Assembly: GCF_946222835.1 (NCBI RefSeq)
Contig: NZ_CAMIHD010000004.1
Coordinates: 62,001 to 126,000, forward strand
Length of the DNA stretch: 64,000 nt
Direction of reading: 5' to 3'
DNA from: an uncultured Corynebacterium sp.
GTDB taxonomy: Bacteria; Actinomycetota; Actinomycetes; Mycobacteriales; Mycobacteriaceae
The position numbers and the translations under genes are program-made. The stretch's first letter is position 1. Every line of letters starts with the position of its first letter. The notes beneath the pieces were generated by a model. The model did no database searches, was not told the DNA's origin, and worked only from the letters and a program-made list of their open reading frames with translations. Below, piece by piece: positions 50,025-60,016 of the stretch.

Positions 50025-52388
50025 CTACTCCTGCGTCATGGTGACCAGTGCACCGAGGAGTTTGATTGCACCGCCTTTACTGAGCGGGTTATTTCCGTTT
50101 CCGCACTTGGGCGACTGCACGCACGAGGGGCAGCCGGATTCGCATGGACACGAGCGCACCGCCTCGAAGGTGGCCTCGATCCATTCGGGGAAGCGGCGGA
50201 AGCCTTCTTCAGCAAAGCCGGCACCGCCGGGATGGCCGTCGTAGACAAAGACGGTAGGCAGCTGCGTATCGGGGTGAAGCGCGGTGGATACGCCGCCGAT
50301 ATCCCAGCGGTCGCAGGTGGCGATAAGCGGCAGTAAGCCGATGGCGGCGTGTTCGGCCGCGTGCAAGGTACCGGGGGTATCGGAAGCGGTCACGCCCATG
50401 GCGGAAAGCGCCAGCGGATCGATGGTATAGGCCACAGCCCGGGTGACCAGGCGCTGTTCGGGGAGATCGAGGGGGATGTCATCGCCAATGGTGCCGTCGG
50501 CAAGCCGCACTTGGTAACCGGTAACGCGGTCAGTGACCTCTACCTCCACGTCCGCCACCCACAGGCCCGGGGAATAATTGACCAGGTTATCGGCCTCGCG
50601 CAGGATGCGGATATCCGTGGTGGAGCGCGGGGTCGTGGAATAATCCGGGGCCTCGGGGCGGGCCAGCGCCAAGTAATCGCTGAGGATGAGCTCCTCAATG
50701 ACGAAACTTTCGCCCTGGTGCAGGTACACCGCGCCGGGGTGGACCTGGCTGGTGGCGCGAGCGGCATCGATGGTGCCGAGCAGGCGGCCGTCGGAAGAAT
50801 CCACGATCATCACTTCCTCGCCCGACCCACCGCGCAGGGAAACCGCGGTATGCGCTGTTTCGGGGGAAAGCTCCTCCGGTGAATGGGCAGGGATGGGTAC
50901 GGCGAACCACCCGCGCTCGCGGCGTCGCAGCAGGCCAGATTCGGCCAGCTGGTGGACCACATCCTGTGCGTCCCAGGCAGCAATCGTGGCATCATCCAGC
51001 GGTTTCTCCACAGCGGCGCAATAAACGTGGCCGAAGAGGATATACGGATTGGCCGGGTTGAATACGCTGGCCTCCACTGGCCGGCCGAGCAACGCCTCGG
51101 GGTGGTGCACTAAGTAGGTATCCATCGGCTCGTCGCGGGCGATGAGCACCACGAGCGACCCTTGCCCCCGGCGGCCAGCACGCCCTGCCTGCTGCCAAAA
51201 ACTCGCGACGGTCCCTGGGAAGCCGGCCGTAACCACGGCATCGAGCCCGCCGACGTCGATGCCTAGCTCCAAAGCGGAGGTGGTGGCGACGCCGAGCAAG
51301 GAGGCGTCGTCAAGCGCGCGCTCCAACTTGCGGCGGTCCTCGGCCAGGTAACCCGCGCGGTAGGCGGCGATGCGTTGGGCAAAATCGGGTCGGCCAAGGC
51401 TTCCGGAGAGCACCTCGGCCGCGCGCATCGCCACCACCTCGGCCGAACGACGCGAACGCACAAAGGTCATGGTACGCGCGCCCTCAGCGATGAAAGAAGC
51501 CATCATCTCGGCCGCCTCGGTGGTGGCGGCGCGGCGCACCGGCGCCCCGTGCTCGCCCTCAGCGCCCTCGATGAAGCCCGGTTCCCACAGCGCTACCGTG
51601 CGCGCGCCAGTGGGGGCGGAGTCCTCTGTGATCGCGCGTGCCGGCCGGCCGCTAAGGCGCTGCGCGTGCCGGGCCGGGTCCTTCATGGTGGCCGAGGCGT
51701 AGATCACCGTCGGCCGCGAGCCATAGTGCTCACACAGACGCAGCAGGCGCCGCAGCACTAGTGCCACGTTCGCACCGAAAACACCCCGGTAGGAGTGGCA
51801 TTCATCAATAACGATGAACTCTAGGTGTCGCAGCAGCCGCGCCCACCGCGCGTGTGCTGCCAGCAGGGACATATGCACCATATCCGGGTTGGAGAAAATG
51901 AACCGCGAATGATCGCGCACGCCCGCGCGGGATTTCTGCGGCGTATCGCCGTCATAGGGCGCGGGCACCACGCCCTTGAGCGCCGGAATCCCCCGGCACA
52001 GCTCAAGCACCGCCTGCAGTTGGTCCGAGCCCAGCGCCTTGGTGGGAGTGATATAGAGCGCACAGGCGGTCTGGTCCTGCGCCAACCGGCTCACAATGGG
52101 CAGCTGGTAGCCCAGCGATTTGCCCGAGGAGGTACCGGTAGAAATCACCGTATCCTCGCCTTCCCACGCGGCCTGCGCCAGCTCCGCTTGGTGGCTATAC
52201 AGCTTGGCGACGCCCCCATCCTCCAGCTTTTCGCGCAACTCCGGCAGCACCCATTCGGGCCACTGCGCATACTGCGCGCGCTGTGGCGGCAAGGTGGTGT
52301 GAAAGGTGAGAGTGGACTCATCGAGGCGGCGCTGGATGAATTCGAGGAGTTCTTTTCCCAGGGGATTATCCGTTTCCGGGTGAGCCAA
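50025..52388 (-). CDS. DEAD/DEAH-box helicase with DUF1998 domain (MrfA/YprA-like)
   Basis: 787 residues. Motif I STGTSSGKS, motif II VIDECHSYRG, motif III YASATMKD and motif VI QQAGRAGRRGQGS, with a C-terminal DUF1998 domain holding a Cys4 cluster CPCESGCPSCVQSPKC. The family (Hrq1/MrfA/SftH) are 3'–5' DNA helicases; B. subtilis MrfA acts in mitomycin C repair. TTG 52388 has GAGGGGG 6 nt upstream. It is convergent with the tad cluster and occupies the place of Rv3649. Confidence 0.9.
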   Translation of the reverse strand: MAHPETDNPLGKELLEFIQRRLDESTLTFHTTLPPQRAQYAQWPEWVLPELREKLEDGGVAKLYSHQAELAQAAWEGEDTVISTGTSSGKSLGYQLPIVSRLAQDQTACALYITPTKALGSDQLQAVLELCRGIPALKGVVPAPYDGDTPQKSRAGVRDHSRFIFSNPDMVHMSLLAAHARWARLLRHLEFIVIDECHSYRGVFGANVALVLRRLLRLCEHYGSRPTVIYASATMKDPARHAQRLSGRPARAITEDSAPTGARTVALWEPGFIEGAEGEHGAPVRRAATTEAAEMMASFIAEGARTMTFVRSRRSAEVVAMRAAEVLSGSLGRPDFAQRIAAYRAGYLAEDRRKLERALDDASLLGVATTSALELGIDVGGLDAVVTAGFPGTVASFWQQAGRAGRRGQGSLVVLIARDEPMDTYLVHHPEALLGRPVEASVFNPANPYILFGHVYCAAVEKPLDDATIAAWDAQDVVHQLAESGLLRRRERGWFAVPIPAHSPEELSPETAHTAVSLRGGSGEEVMIVDSSDGRLLGTIDAARATSQVHPGAVYLHQGESFVIEELILSDYLALARPEAPDYSTTPRSTTDIRILREADNLVNYSPGLWVADVEVEVTDRVTGYQVRLADGTIGDDIPLDLPEQRLVTRAVAYTIDPLALSAMGVTASDTPGTLHAAEHAAIGLLPLIATCDRWDIGGVSTALHPDTQLPTVFVYDGHPGGAGFAEEGFRRFPEWIEATFEAVRSCPCESGCPSCVQSPKCGNGNNPLSKGGAIKLLGALVTMTQE
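50495..50505 (-). repeat. Dispersed motif GCTTGCCGACG
   Basis: Exact core, coding orientation in the helicase gene, read as Leu-Ala-Asp-Gly. Confidence 0.8.
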
Positions 52389-52567
52389 TTTCTACCCCCT
52401 CGTGAGTTTGGTCTATCGCTTTGGCGTGGAACGTGTCACACTGATATAAGGCCAATGATGTCTTGGTGCGGTGTTTACACTTTAAGGTACTGCTAAAGGA
52501 CGCATTTACCGAAACCTCCCTTGGTGCGGAATCGCCGCACCAATAAGCAAGAAAAGGACTGCACACC

Positions 52568-52771
52568 ATGGCACAAGGAACCGTTAAGTGGTTTAACTCT
52601 GAAAAGGGCTACGGCTTCATCGAGCGAGCCGACGGCGCCGGCGATATCTTCGTCCACTACTCCGAGATCCAGGGCAGCGGCTTCCGCACCCTAGAGGAAA
52701 ATCAGCAGGTCACCTTCGAGGTTGGCTCCGGACCGAAGGGCGAGCAGGCCCAGTCCGTGTCCGTTATCTAG
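52568..52771 (+). CDS. cspA: Cold-shock protein
   Basis: 67 residues, one cold-shock domain with both RNA-binding motifs: KGYGFI (RNP1) and IFVHYSEI (RNP2). AAAGGA lies about 9 nt before the ATG. The 180-bp gap to the divergent helicase gene leaves room for a long 5' UTR typical of csp genes. Same neighbourhood as Rv3648c. Confidence 0.96.
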   Translation: MAQGTVKWFNSEKGYGFIERADGAGDIFVHYSEIQGSGFRTLEENQQVTFEVGSGPKGEQAQSVSVI

Positions 52772-52787
52772 GCTGCCTTCCTCCCCG

Positions 52788-53417
52788 CTACGGCGTTTCG
52801 GCGTAGCCGCGGCGGGTATCCCACCACTCGGTGAACTTATTCTGCAGTTTCTGCAGGCCGACGCCGATGACGACGGCGGCGATAATGCTGACTACCACCG
52901 CCAGCACCGGCGAATCGGAAAAGGCCATGCCACCGAGATAGCCGATGGCTAGCGCTTGGGCGGCCCAGAGGGCGACGCCGATGGTGTCGAAGAACAAGAA
53001 GACCAGCCAGGGAAACCGCATGGATCCCAGCAGGATAGTCATGAAGAGCCGGGCGGAGGGGATGAAGCGCGCGATAATGATGGCCGCACCACCGCCGCGG
53101 CGCATATTGCGCTTGACCCAGTTCAGCCCCTCGTAAGCCTTTGATCCCTTAGGCACGCGCTTGAGCAGGGGCATGAACCGTGTGCCTAATAGGAAGCAGA
53201 GATTATCTCCCATCATGGCGGCGATTAGCGCTACGAAAAACATGGTGGGCAGGTGCGGAAAGCCCTGCGAGCCGGACCAAGCGCCGGCCATATTGAGCGG
53301 GATTTCAGACGGCAGTACGGGGAAGAAGCAGTCACCAAAGATCAGTGCGCCTACCAACGGGTAGATCCACTCTGTGGACATGACGGTTTCGATCCACATA
53401 GTGATGGTGTCGACCAT
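52788..53417 (-). CDS. DedA family membrane protein
   Basis: 209 residues. It shows FGDCFFPVLPSEIPLNMAGAW, the G-x(n)-G-D-N motif MGDNLCFLLG, and the conserved ARFIPSARLFMTILLGSMRF helix-loop. DedA/VTT proteins are lipid scramblases or flippases, often needed for recycling undecaprenyl phosphate. GGAGGA precedes ATG 53417. It is convergent with cspA. Confidence 0.9.
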   Translation of the reverse strand: MVDTITMWIETVMSTEWIYPLVGALIFGDCFFPVLPSEIPLNMAGAWSGSQGFPHLPTMFFVALIAAMMGDNLCFLLGTRFMPLLKRVPKGSKAYEGLNWVKRNMRRGGGAAIIIARFIPSARLFMTILLGSMRFPWLVFLFFDTIGVALWAAQALAIGYLGGMAFSDSPVLAVVVSIIAAVVIGVGLQKLQNKFTEWWDTRRGYAETP

Positions 53418-53665
53418 GAATCCTCCGCGGGCGTCGTCTTGGGTGTGCTATCGTGCCCCACAATGCTTTCACAGCTACTGGGCGTTCTAAGTAGGCCAGT
53501 ATAGACCGGTTCCGTGGGGGTACATAGTGCCCCTGAAAACGGCCTTTTGGCACAACCGCGTATATGGTGCGAGAAAGAAAACGCAGATCATCTGTGTACG
53601 CTAGGGGCGATTGCTGAAAGCGTGCAAACCTTATTGTTCGCATCATCGAAAGGGATGAAGTCGAA

Positions 53666-56641
53666 GTGGCAGAAGCAGCCGGGCCGGGAAAGACCTTGGT
53701 GATCGTCGAGTCGGCGACGAAGGCGAAGAAGATCCAGCCTTACCTCGGAGATAAGTACATCGTGGAGGCCTCCGTGGGCCATATCCGCGATCTTCCCCGC
53801 GGCGCTGCGGATGTGCCGGCTAAGTATAAGAAGGAATCCTGGGCGCGCCTCGGCGTGAACCCGGAGGACGACTTCGCCCCGCTATATGTGGTGAGCCCCG
53901 ATAAGAAGAAAAAGGTCGCGGACCTAAAATCCAAGCTGAAGCAGTGCGACCAGCTCTTCCTCGCAACAGACCCCGACCGCGAGGGTGAAGCCATCGCGTG
54001 GCACCTGCTCGAGGTTCTAAAGCCTAAGGTCCCGGTACGCCGCATGGTGTTCAATGAGATCACCAAGTCAGCCATCTTGGAAGCTGCGGATAATACGCGC
54101 GATCTGGATTACAACCTTATCGACGCCCAGGAAACCCGCCGCATCCTCGACCGTCTCTACGGCTATGAGGTCTCCCCGGTGCTGTGGAAGAAAGTCATGC
54201 CGCGGCTTTCTGCCGGTCGCGTGCAGTCGGTGGCCACCCGCGTCATCGTCGAGCGCGAGCGCGAGCGCATGGCGTTCATCCCGGCCGATTACTGGGACCT
54301 AGCCGCCACGCTAGATACCGGCGCTGCGGATGCGGATAACCCCGCTACATTCGACGCCCGCCTTACCGCCGTCAATAGCAAGCGCGTGGCCCTCGGCCGC
54401 GACTTTGATGACCGCGGAAACGTGAAGAGCAAGGACGTCATCGTCATCACCGAGCCGCAGGCCAAGGCGCTGGAAACCGCACTGAGCGGCGCGGAAATGC
54501 AGGTCGCTGGCGTCGAGCACAAGCCCTATACGCGCAAGCCTTATGCGCCGTTTATGACCTCTACGCTGCAGCAGGAGGCCGGCCGACGCCTGCATTTTAC
54601 CTCTGAGCGCACCATGCGCATTGCGCAGCGACTGTACGAAAACGGCCACATTACTTATATGCGTACCGATTCCACCTCGCTGTCCAAGCAGGGTCTATCA
54701 GCCGCGCGCAACTCCGCCACCAGCATCTATGGCGCAGAGTACGTTTCTGATTCCCCGCGCGTTTATGACCGCAAGGTGAAAAACTCCCAGGAAGCCCACG
54801 AGGCCATCCGCCCCGCCGGCGAGTCCTTCGCCACCCCGGGCCAGCTCTCCGGTCAATTGGATGCGGAGGAGTTTAAGCTCTATGACCTGATTTGGAAGCG
54901 CACCGTCGCCTCCCAGATGGCCGATGCCAAGGGAACCTCCATGAAGGTCACCGTGGCCGGCACGGCTACCACGGATAATGGCAGCTATGACGTGGAATTC
55001 TCCGCCACCGGCCGCACCATTACCTTCCCCGGCTTCCTGAAGGCCTATGGCGCGGATGACGCCAAGGGTGACAAGAAGGGCGAGACCCGCCTGCCGCATC
55101 TGGAAGAAGGCCGCGCCCTTAGCGCCAAGGAAGTCTCCGCCGAGGGCCACTCCACCAACCCGCCGGCGCGCTATACCGAGGCCAGCCTGGTCAAGAAGAT
55201 GGAGGATCTGGGTATCGGTCGTCCGTCCACCTACGCATCCATCATCAAGACCATCCAGGACCGCGGCTATGTGGTCTCGCGCGGCAATGCGCTGGTGCCA
55301 TCGTGGGTTGCCTTCGCCGTCGTGGGCCTATTGGAGGAAAACTTCACCGAGCTGGTGGACTATGACTTCACCTCTTCTATGGAGGATGAGCTGGACCAGA
55401 TTGCTACCGGTATCGAGGACGGCACCGCCTGGCTCAACGGCTTTTACTTCGGCAACGCCGAGGCCAATGAGCAAAAGGCGGACTCTATTGCCCGTCACGG
55501 TGGTTTGAAATCACTTATCGACGTCAACCTAGAAGCCATCGATGCTCGCAAGGTCAACTCCCTGCGCCTTTACACCGATACCGAGGGCCGCGATGTCTTC
55601 GTACGCGTGGGCCGCTATGGACCGTATATCGAGCGCGCCGTCGGCACCAATGACGACGGCAGCATCGAGTACCAGCGCGCTAACCTCTCGGAAACCGTCA
55701 CTCCGGACGGATTGAACGAGGAGCTGGCGGAAAAACTCTTTGCCACCCCACAGGGCGGCCGCGAACTGGGTGAAAACCCGGCAAATGGGCGCATGATTGT
55801 GGCTAAGGAGGGCCGCTTCGGCCCGTATGTCACCGAGGTTGTCCGCGATGATGAGCGGGAGAAGGCCGAGGGTGAGGCCGAAGAGGTCGTCGCCAAGGAG
55901 CGGGCCGAGGAGGATAAGCAACGCGCCGAGGAGGGCAAGCGCGCCAAGAATTGGGAGACCAAGACGGCCGCAAAGCAGAAGGAAAAGCGCGTCAAGGAGT
56001 ACATCGAGAATAAGCTGAAGCCGGGTACGGCCTCGCTGTTTAGCTCGATGGAACCCTCTACGGTGACTCTCGAAGAAGCCCTCCAGCTGCTGTCCCTGCC
56101 GCGCGAGGTGGGCGAGGATGACGGCGTGATGATCACCGCCCAAAATGGCCGCTATGGCCCGTACCTGAAGAAGGGGACCGATTCGCGCTCCTTGGCCAAG
56201 GAAGAGCAGATCTTCACCATCACCTTGGACGAAGCCCGCCGCATCTATGCCGAGCCGAAGCGCCGTGGTCGCGCCGCGGCCCAGCCGCCGATCAAGCAGC
56301 TGGGCGATAATGACGTCTCCGGCAAGCCGATGACCGTCAAGGACGGCCGCTTCGGTCCGTACGTCACCGACGGCACCACCAATGCCTCCCTGCGCCGCGG
56401 CGATGACCCGGAGCAGCTGACCGACGCCCGCGCGAACGAGCTCCTCTCCGAGCGCCGTGCCAAGGAAGCTTCCGGCGAGACCAAGAAGAAGTCCACCAAG
56501 AAGTCCTCTAGAAAGACGACCAAGAAGAAGGCGACTAAGAAGGCCACCAAAAAGTCCACGAAGAAGGCCGGCAAGAAGGCAACCAAGAAGCCTTCGCCCG
56601 GCACGAAAAACGTGGTGAAGGCCGGCTCGCGCAAGAAATAA
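53666..56641 (+). CDS. topA: DNA topoisomerase I
   Basis: 991 residues, type IA. The Toprim domain (TLVIVESATKAKKI; ATDPDREGEAIAWH) is followed by the active-site Tyr331 in ITYMRTDSTS and the C-terminal repeat domains with conserved GRYGPYI and GRFGPYVT segments. The last ~60 residues are Lys/Ser/Thr-rich, replacing the zinc fingers of enterobacterial enzymes; such basic tails aid processivity in mycobacterial TopA. GTG 53666 starts the conserved region. It relaxes negative supercoils. Confidence 0.96.
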   Translation: MAEAAGPGKTLVIVESATKAKKIQPYLGDKYIVEASVGHIRDLPRGAADVPAKYKKESWARLGVNPEDDFAPLYVVSPDKKKKVADLKSKLKQCDQLFLATDPDREGEAIAWHLLEVLKPKVPVRRMVFNEITKSAILEAADNTRDLDYNLIDAQETRRILDRLYGYEVSPVLWKKVMPRLSAGRVQSVATRVIVERERERMAFIPADYWDLAATLDTGAADADNPATFDARLTAVNSKRVALGRDFDDRGNVKSKDVIVITEPQAKALETALSGAEMQVAGVEHKPYTRKPYAPFMTSTLQQEAGRRLHFTSERTMRIAQRLYENGHITYMRTDSTSLSKQGLSAARNSATSIYGAEYVSDSPRVYDRKVKNSQEAHEAIRPAGESFATPGQLSGQLDAEEFKLYDLIWKRTVASQMADAKGTSMKVTVAGTATTDNGSYDVEFSATGRTITFPGFLKAYGADDAKGDKKGETRLPHLEEGRALSAKEVSAEGHSTNPPARYTEASLVKKMEDLGIGRPSTYASIIKTIQDRGYVVSRGNALVPSWVAFAVVGLLEENFTELVDYDFTSSMEDELDQIATGIEDGTAWLNGFYFGNAEANEQKADSIARHGGLKSLIDVNLEAIDARKVNSLRLYTDTEGRDVFVRVGRYGPYIERAVGTNDDGSIEYQRANLSETVTPDGLNEELAEKLFATPQGGRELGENPANGRMIVAKEGRFGPYVTEVVRDDEREKAEGEAEEVVAKERAEEDKQRAEEGKRAKNWETKTAAKQKEKRVKEYIENKLKPGTASLFSSMEPSTVTLEEALQLLSLPREVGEDDGVMITAQNGRYGPYLKKGTDSRSLAKEEQIFTITLDEARRIYAEPKRRGRAAAQPPIKQLGDNDVSGKPMTVKDGRFGPYVTDGTTNASLRRGDDPEQLTDARANELLSERRAKEASGETKKKSTKKSSRKTTKKKATKKATKKSTKKAGKKATKKPSPGTKNVVKAGSRKK

Positions 56642-56659
56642 CCGCGTAAGGTGGCGGGC

Positions 56660-57247
56660 ATGAACGATTTTCTTGCCCGCACCCACGAAGGCGCTGCGGC
56701 TCTGCGGCGCGCCGTATCCGATATCAGCGCACAGCCGCAGCTGCTCGCCTCGGTCTGCGAAGAGCCCGCCGTTGACACCGCAGTCTTGGCCGGAGTCCTT
56801 GCTCAGGTGGAAAAGACCCGCCGCCTGACACGCCCCTCTGTGCTGGGCGTGGCGGCCGTGGCTGCGAGCCACGCCGCCTATGCCTGGAGTTTGTATCGCC
56901 GCGGCGCGCGCAATGATGCCTTAGGTTGGGGCCTGCGCGCGGCCGCATGGGGCGCGGGCGTTGCCAGTACCCGTAGCCAGCCGACGTCCGCCGCAGTGGC
57001 AGTGGGTGGCGCGGCCGTGCTGGCCACCTCGGCACTGGCGGGCGACCCAGCGCTGCGCACCGACGCCGGCAAGGGCATGAGCCACGGCGCCAACCTGCTC
57101 GTCGCGGCCGAGGGGCTAACGGCCTTGCGTGCGGCGCTGCAGCAGCGAAAGCGCAAGGTGCGGCTAGTGCGCGCGGCCGAAGCCGGCACCTTAATTCTCG
57201 GCCACCTGCTGCTGATTGACGGCCTTAGCCGCACCCGAGCGCGGTAG
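56660..57247 (+). CDS. Small membrane-associated protein of unknown function
   Basis: 195 residues, Ala-rich, with weak hydrophobic helices (VLGVAAVAASHAAYAWSLY; AAWGAGVAS; SAAVAVGGAAVLATSAL; GTLILGHLLLIDGL). ATG 56660 is set by TAAGGT (56647–56652) ending 7 nt upstream, just after topA. The last 57 nt overlap the 3' end of the converging DUF418 gene, an unusually long overlap. I do not recognise a family. Confidence 0.6.
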   Translation: MNDFLARTHEGAAALRRAVSDISAQPQLLASVCEEPAVDTAVLAGVLAQVEKTRRLTRPSVLGVAAVAASHAAYAWSLYRRGARNDALGWGLRAAAWGAGVASTRSQPTSAAVAVGGAAVLATSALAGDPALRTDAGKGMSHGANLLVAAEGLTALRAALQQRKRKVRLVRAAEAGTLILGHLLLIDGLSRTRAR

Positions 57248-58435
57248 CTGCGGCTGCATCGTCGGGCCATAAGACAAGCGGCGATGCACGGCCTCGAAGG
57301 GACCGCGGCGGCCGCCGGCCTCCAGCACGCAGGCAAAAATGAGCGTGGCCAGCCATACCGCGAAGGCTAGCGCGGCCTGGCCGAAGGCTCCCAGCTCGTG
57401 ACCAAAGTTCAGCATGAATGGGTGCACGAGGCAGAAAAAGAGGATGGACTGGCCCACATAGCCGCTCATGGAGCGCTTGCCCAGCGCCGCGAAGGGCCAC
57501 AGTACCGCGGGCAGCGGTGCACCGGCCGAGAGTCGCTCTTGTACTGGCTGCAGCACCAACGCGAGCCCGGCCAGGATGCCGGGGCCAGTGAAGACGCCGA
57601 GGAAGGAGTTGGCATTATTGGCCGCATTCGCCCAGCGCTGCTCGATGACCCCAAGCGTGCTCAAAGACCACAGGGCGCCGATTACCACGGTAATGACCAC
57701 CGCGATGGCAACCCAGCGGAGGAGGGTGGGGCGGTGAGAGGGGACGTCGGCAAGCACGCCTCGGCGCGCCCACACAAAACCCACCAGCATGACGGGCAAG
57801 TACATCAGCAAAATGATCGGCGTGGCCAAGGCCTGGCGGCCTAGGGTGACAAGCTGGCTGAGCAGCAAATCGGGGTAGGACTCGATGGTGCCGATGCCTT
57901 CCGTAGCCACCACGCCGAGGGGATCCATAGCGCCGGAAATGAAGGCCACGATCCCGCCCAGCGCGCACAGTGCGAACAGAATATAGGCCACGCGCATAAG
58001 GGTAGAATCCCGCTTGCGCAGCAGGAATGCAATCACGATTCCGGCCGCGCCATAGAAGAACATGATGTCGCCCCAAAACAGCAGCGTCATGTGCACCGCA
58101 CCCATCACTGCTAAGAAGGTATAGCGCTTGGCGATGACCCTGCGCGCCGCCTGCACCGGAAACCCACGCCGCCACAGACTCAACGCGATGAGCCCCACGC
58201 CAAAGCCCAGCAGCGTAGAAAACATGGGCAGGCCGCGGTTGTGGACAAAGAAGGCGCCGAAGACGACGGCGGCCTTGTCCCACGCGCTGCCGTCGATGAT
58301 GCCGCCGAAATAACTTGCTGGCCGGTCGGTGGTGATAATCCACGCCGTGGTCATATTGGCCATGGCGATGCCTAATAGGGCCATGCCGCGTGCCACATCG
58401 GGCACGATCATGCGGGGCCGGGGAGCTGAACTCAC
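57191..58435 (-). CDS. DUF418 family membrane protein
   Basis: 414 residues with about ten helices. It opens RMIVPDVARGMALLGIAMANM (the acyltransferase-3-like DxxRGxAxLGI) and has the DUF418 C-terminal block (PFAALGKRSMSGYVGQSILFF … LAFAVWLATLIFACVLEAGGRRGPFEAVHRRLSYG). Relatives are putative transporters or acyl-transfer proteins of the envelope; the function is unproven. It overlaps the preceding opposite-strand gene by 57 nt. It contains the full 16-bp dispersed motif. Confidence 0.82.
   Translation of the reverse strand: MSSAPRPRMIVPDVARGMALLGIAMANMTTAWIITTDRPASYFGGIIDGSAWDKAAVVFGAFFVHNRGLPMFSTLLGFGVGLIALSLWRRGFPVQAARRVIAKRYTFLAVMGAVHMTLLFWGDIMFFYGAAGIVIAFLLRKRDSTLMRVAYILFALCALGGIVAFISGAMDPLGVVATEGIGTIESYPDLLLSQLVTLGRQALATPIILLMYLPVMLVGFVWARRGVLADVPSHRPTLLRWVAIAVVITVVIGALWSLSTLGVIEQRWANAANNANSFLGVFTGPGILAGLALVLQPVQERLSAGAPLPAVLWPFAALGKRSMSGYVGQSILFFCLVHPFMLNFGHELGAFGQAALAFAVWLATLIFACVLEAGGRRGPFEAVHRRLSYGPTMQPQLPRSGAAKAVNQQQVAEN
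57745..57755 (-). repeat. Dispersed motif GCTTGCCGACG, full 16-mer form
   Basis: The complement gives the core followed by TCCCC, identical to the copies in gluQ, asd and yqeY. Coding orientation, read as Leu-Ala-Asp-Val-Pro. Confidence 0.85.
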
Positions 58436-58446
58436 TTAAAACCTCG

Positions 58447-59979
58447 TTATACCTCGGAACGTTCTGCCAGGGTAGCGCGGATAGGGCGAGCCAGCTGGGT
58501 CATGCGATGGCGACCGCGCAACTCAATGGATTTCATCATAGTCCACCGGGCCTGCTCGGCCTCGTTAGCGGTCTTGAGTGTGGCGGCATTGGTGAGCACT
58601 TGGCCCGGGGTGTCCTTGGCCAGCTCGGTCAGGCGCGCGGCTTCATTCACGGCATCTCCAATGACGGTGTATTCGAAGCGGTCCGCACCACCGATATGCC
58701 CGGCGACGACGTGTCCTGCGGCCACCCCGATGCCGGCTTGCAGTTCCAGCCCACGCAATTCACTGCGCAGCTCCCGGGCGGCCTGTAGCGCCACAGAGGT
58801 GGAATCATAAACGTTGAGCGGGGCGCCAAAGACAGCCAGGGCGGCATCACCCTGGAATTTATTAATAATTCCTTTATTGCGGTGCACCACCTCGATGACG
58901 TGCTCGAAGAACTTATTGAGTTCCTCCACCACCTCCTCGGGGGAGTGGTTGACGGCGAAGGTGGTGGAACCGATGACGTCAATAAAAAGCACCGCCACCT
59001 TGCGATCCTCTCCGCCTAATTCTGGGCGTTCCTCCAGCGCACGTTGGGCCACCTCGCTGCCGACGTAGCGGCCGAAAATATCGCGCACGCGGTTGCGCTC
59101 CCGCAGGCCACGCATCATTTCGTTGAAGCCGGCCTGCAGCACGCCTAGCTCGGAACCATCATAGATATCGACCTCTGCATTAGTATCGCCGCGGCGCACC
59201 CGATTGATGGCGTCCTGCAGCTCCACAATCGGGTCCACCACGCTCATCACCGCAAAGCTAGTACCGATAAACCCGGTAGCCAGGGCGGTCAGTGCGAGTG
59301 CGGTAATGGCAGGGACTAGGTCTCCTGCAGTGCTGGGAAAAAGTCCGGTGCGCTGCGCGATGAGGACGAGGAGGATACCCACCAGAGGCACGCCGGAGGT
59401 CATTAACCAGGTAGAAATCAGGCGGTATTTGATGGGCGGCTCGAGCGTGGAATCCTCAAAGCGCCGTGCCACCGCTTGGGCGGCGACCGGGCGCACGAGG
59501 CGTTCAGCCTGTAGATAAGTCAAGATAATGACCACGAGACCGGCGAGTGTTGCGGAAACGCCCACGACGAGCCCGAGCTTGGCGGATTCCCGGCCGGAAA
59601 TCACCACCGCTAGGATGATGCCGATGAGCCAAACCGCCGCCGCCACCACGGACTGGTAGACGGGGATGCGCAGCACCAGATTGCGCACCATATTCGGATC
59701 GTGCTCGTCCGGGTTGCGCTGCCAGTCCAGCACCGGGCGGAAAAGCAGCAGGGTAACGGCGATGCCAATGACCACGGCAAAAATCAGATACACCGCGGCG
59801 ACGCCCATGAGGCTGGGCAACTCGGCGGCGAAGTCCTTGATCTCCGGCATCGGCAGGAAATAGAGGACAAAGGTCATAATCGCGATGGCACCGATAAGGT
59901 TGGCGCCGAGGACTAAGGCGGCGTAGACCGGCCATTGGGTACCCATGAGCCATCGTGCGCCGCGCAGTAGTCTGTTCAT
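58447..59979 (-). CDS. cyaB: Membrane class III adenylate cyclase with HAMP domain
   Basis: 510 residues from ATG 59979; TAAAGT ends 8 nt upstream, and the longer frame overlapping holB is rejected. About six membrane helices are followed by a HAMP linker (SVVDPIVELQDAINRVRRGDTNAEV) and a cyclase domain with metal Asp in VLFIDVIGSTTF and GDAALAVFG, plus EYTVIGDAVNEAARL with the transition-state Asn/Arg. It makes cAMP, the ligand of GlxR encoded at 37.6 kb. It corresponds to CyaB of C. glutamicum and Rv3645. Confidence 0.92.
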   Translation of the reverse strand: MNRLLRGARWLMGTQWPVYAALVLGANLIGAIAIMTFVLYFLPMPEIKDFAAELPSLMGVAAVYLIFAVVIGIAVTLLLFRPVLDWQRNPDEHDPNMVRNLVLRIPVYQSVVAAAVWLIGIILAVVISGRESAKLGLVVGVSATLAGLVVIILTYLQAERLVRPVAAQAVARRFEDSTLEPPIKYRLISTWLMTSGVPLVGILLVLIAQRTGLFPSTAGDLVPAITALALTALATGFIGTSFAVMSVVDPIVELQDAINRVRRGDTNAEVDIYDGSELGVLQAGFNEMMRGLRERNRVRDIFGRYVGSEVAQRALEERPELGGEDRKVAVLFIDVIGSTTFAVNHSPEEVVEELNKFFEHVIEVVHRNKGIINKFQGDAALAVFGAPLNVYDSTSVALQAARELRSELRGLELQAGIGVAAGHVVAGHIGGADRFEYTVIGDAVNEAARLTELAKDTPGQVLTNAATLKTANEAEQARWTMMKSIELRGRHRMTQLARPIRATLAERSEV

Positions 59980-60016
59980 GCCTTCATACTTTAGTAAGAC
60001 CAGTAGGCTAGGGCGA

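Noticed and set aside
55529..56872. 447-codon open frame antisense to topA
   Set aside because: Leu/Gly repetitive translation mirrors the Lys-rich tail and repeats of TopA. No start signal and no domain.
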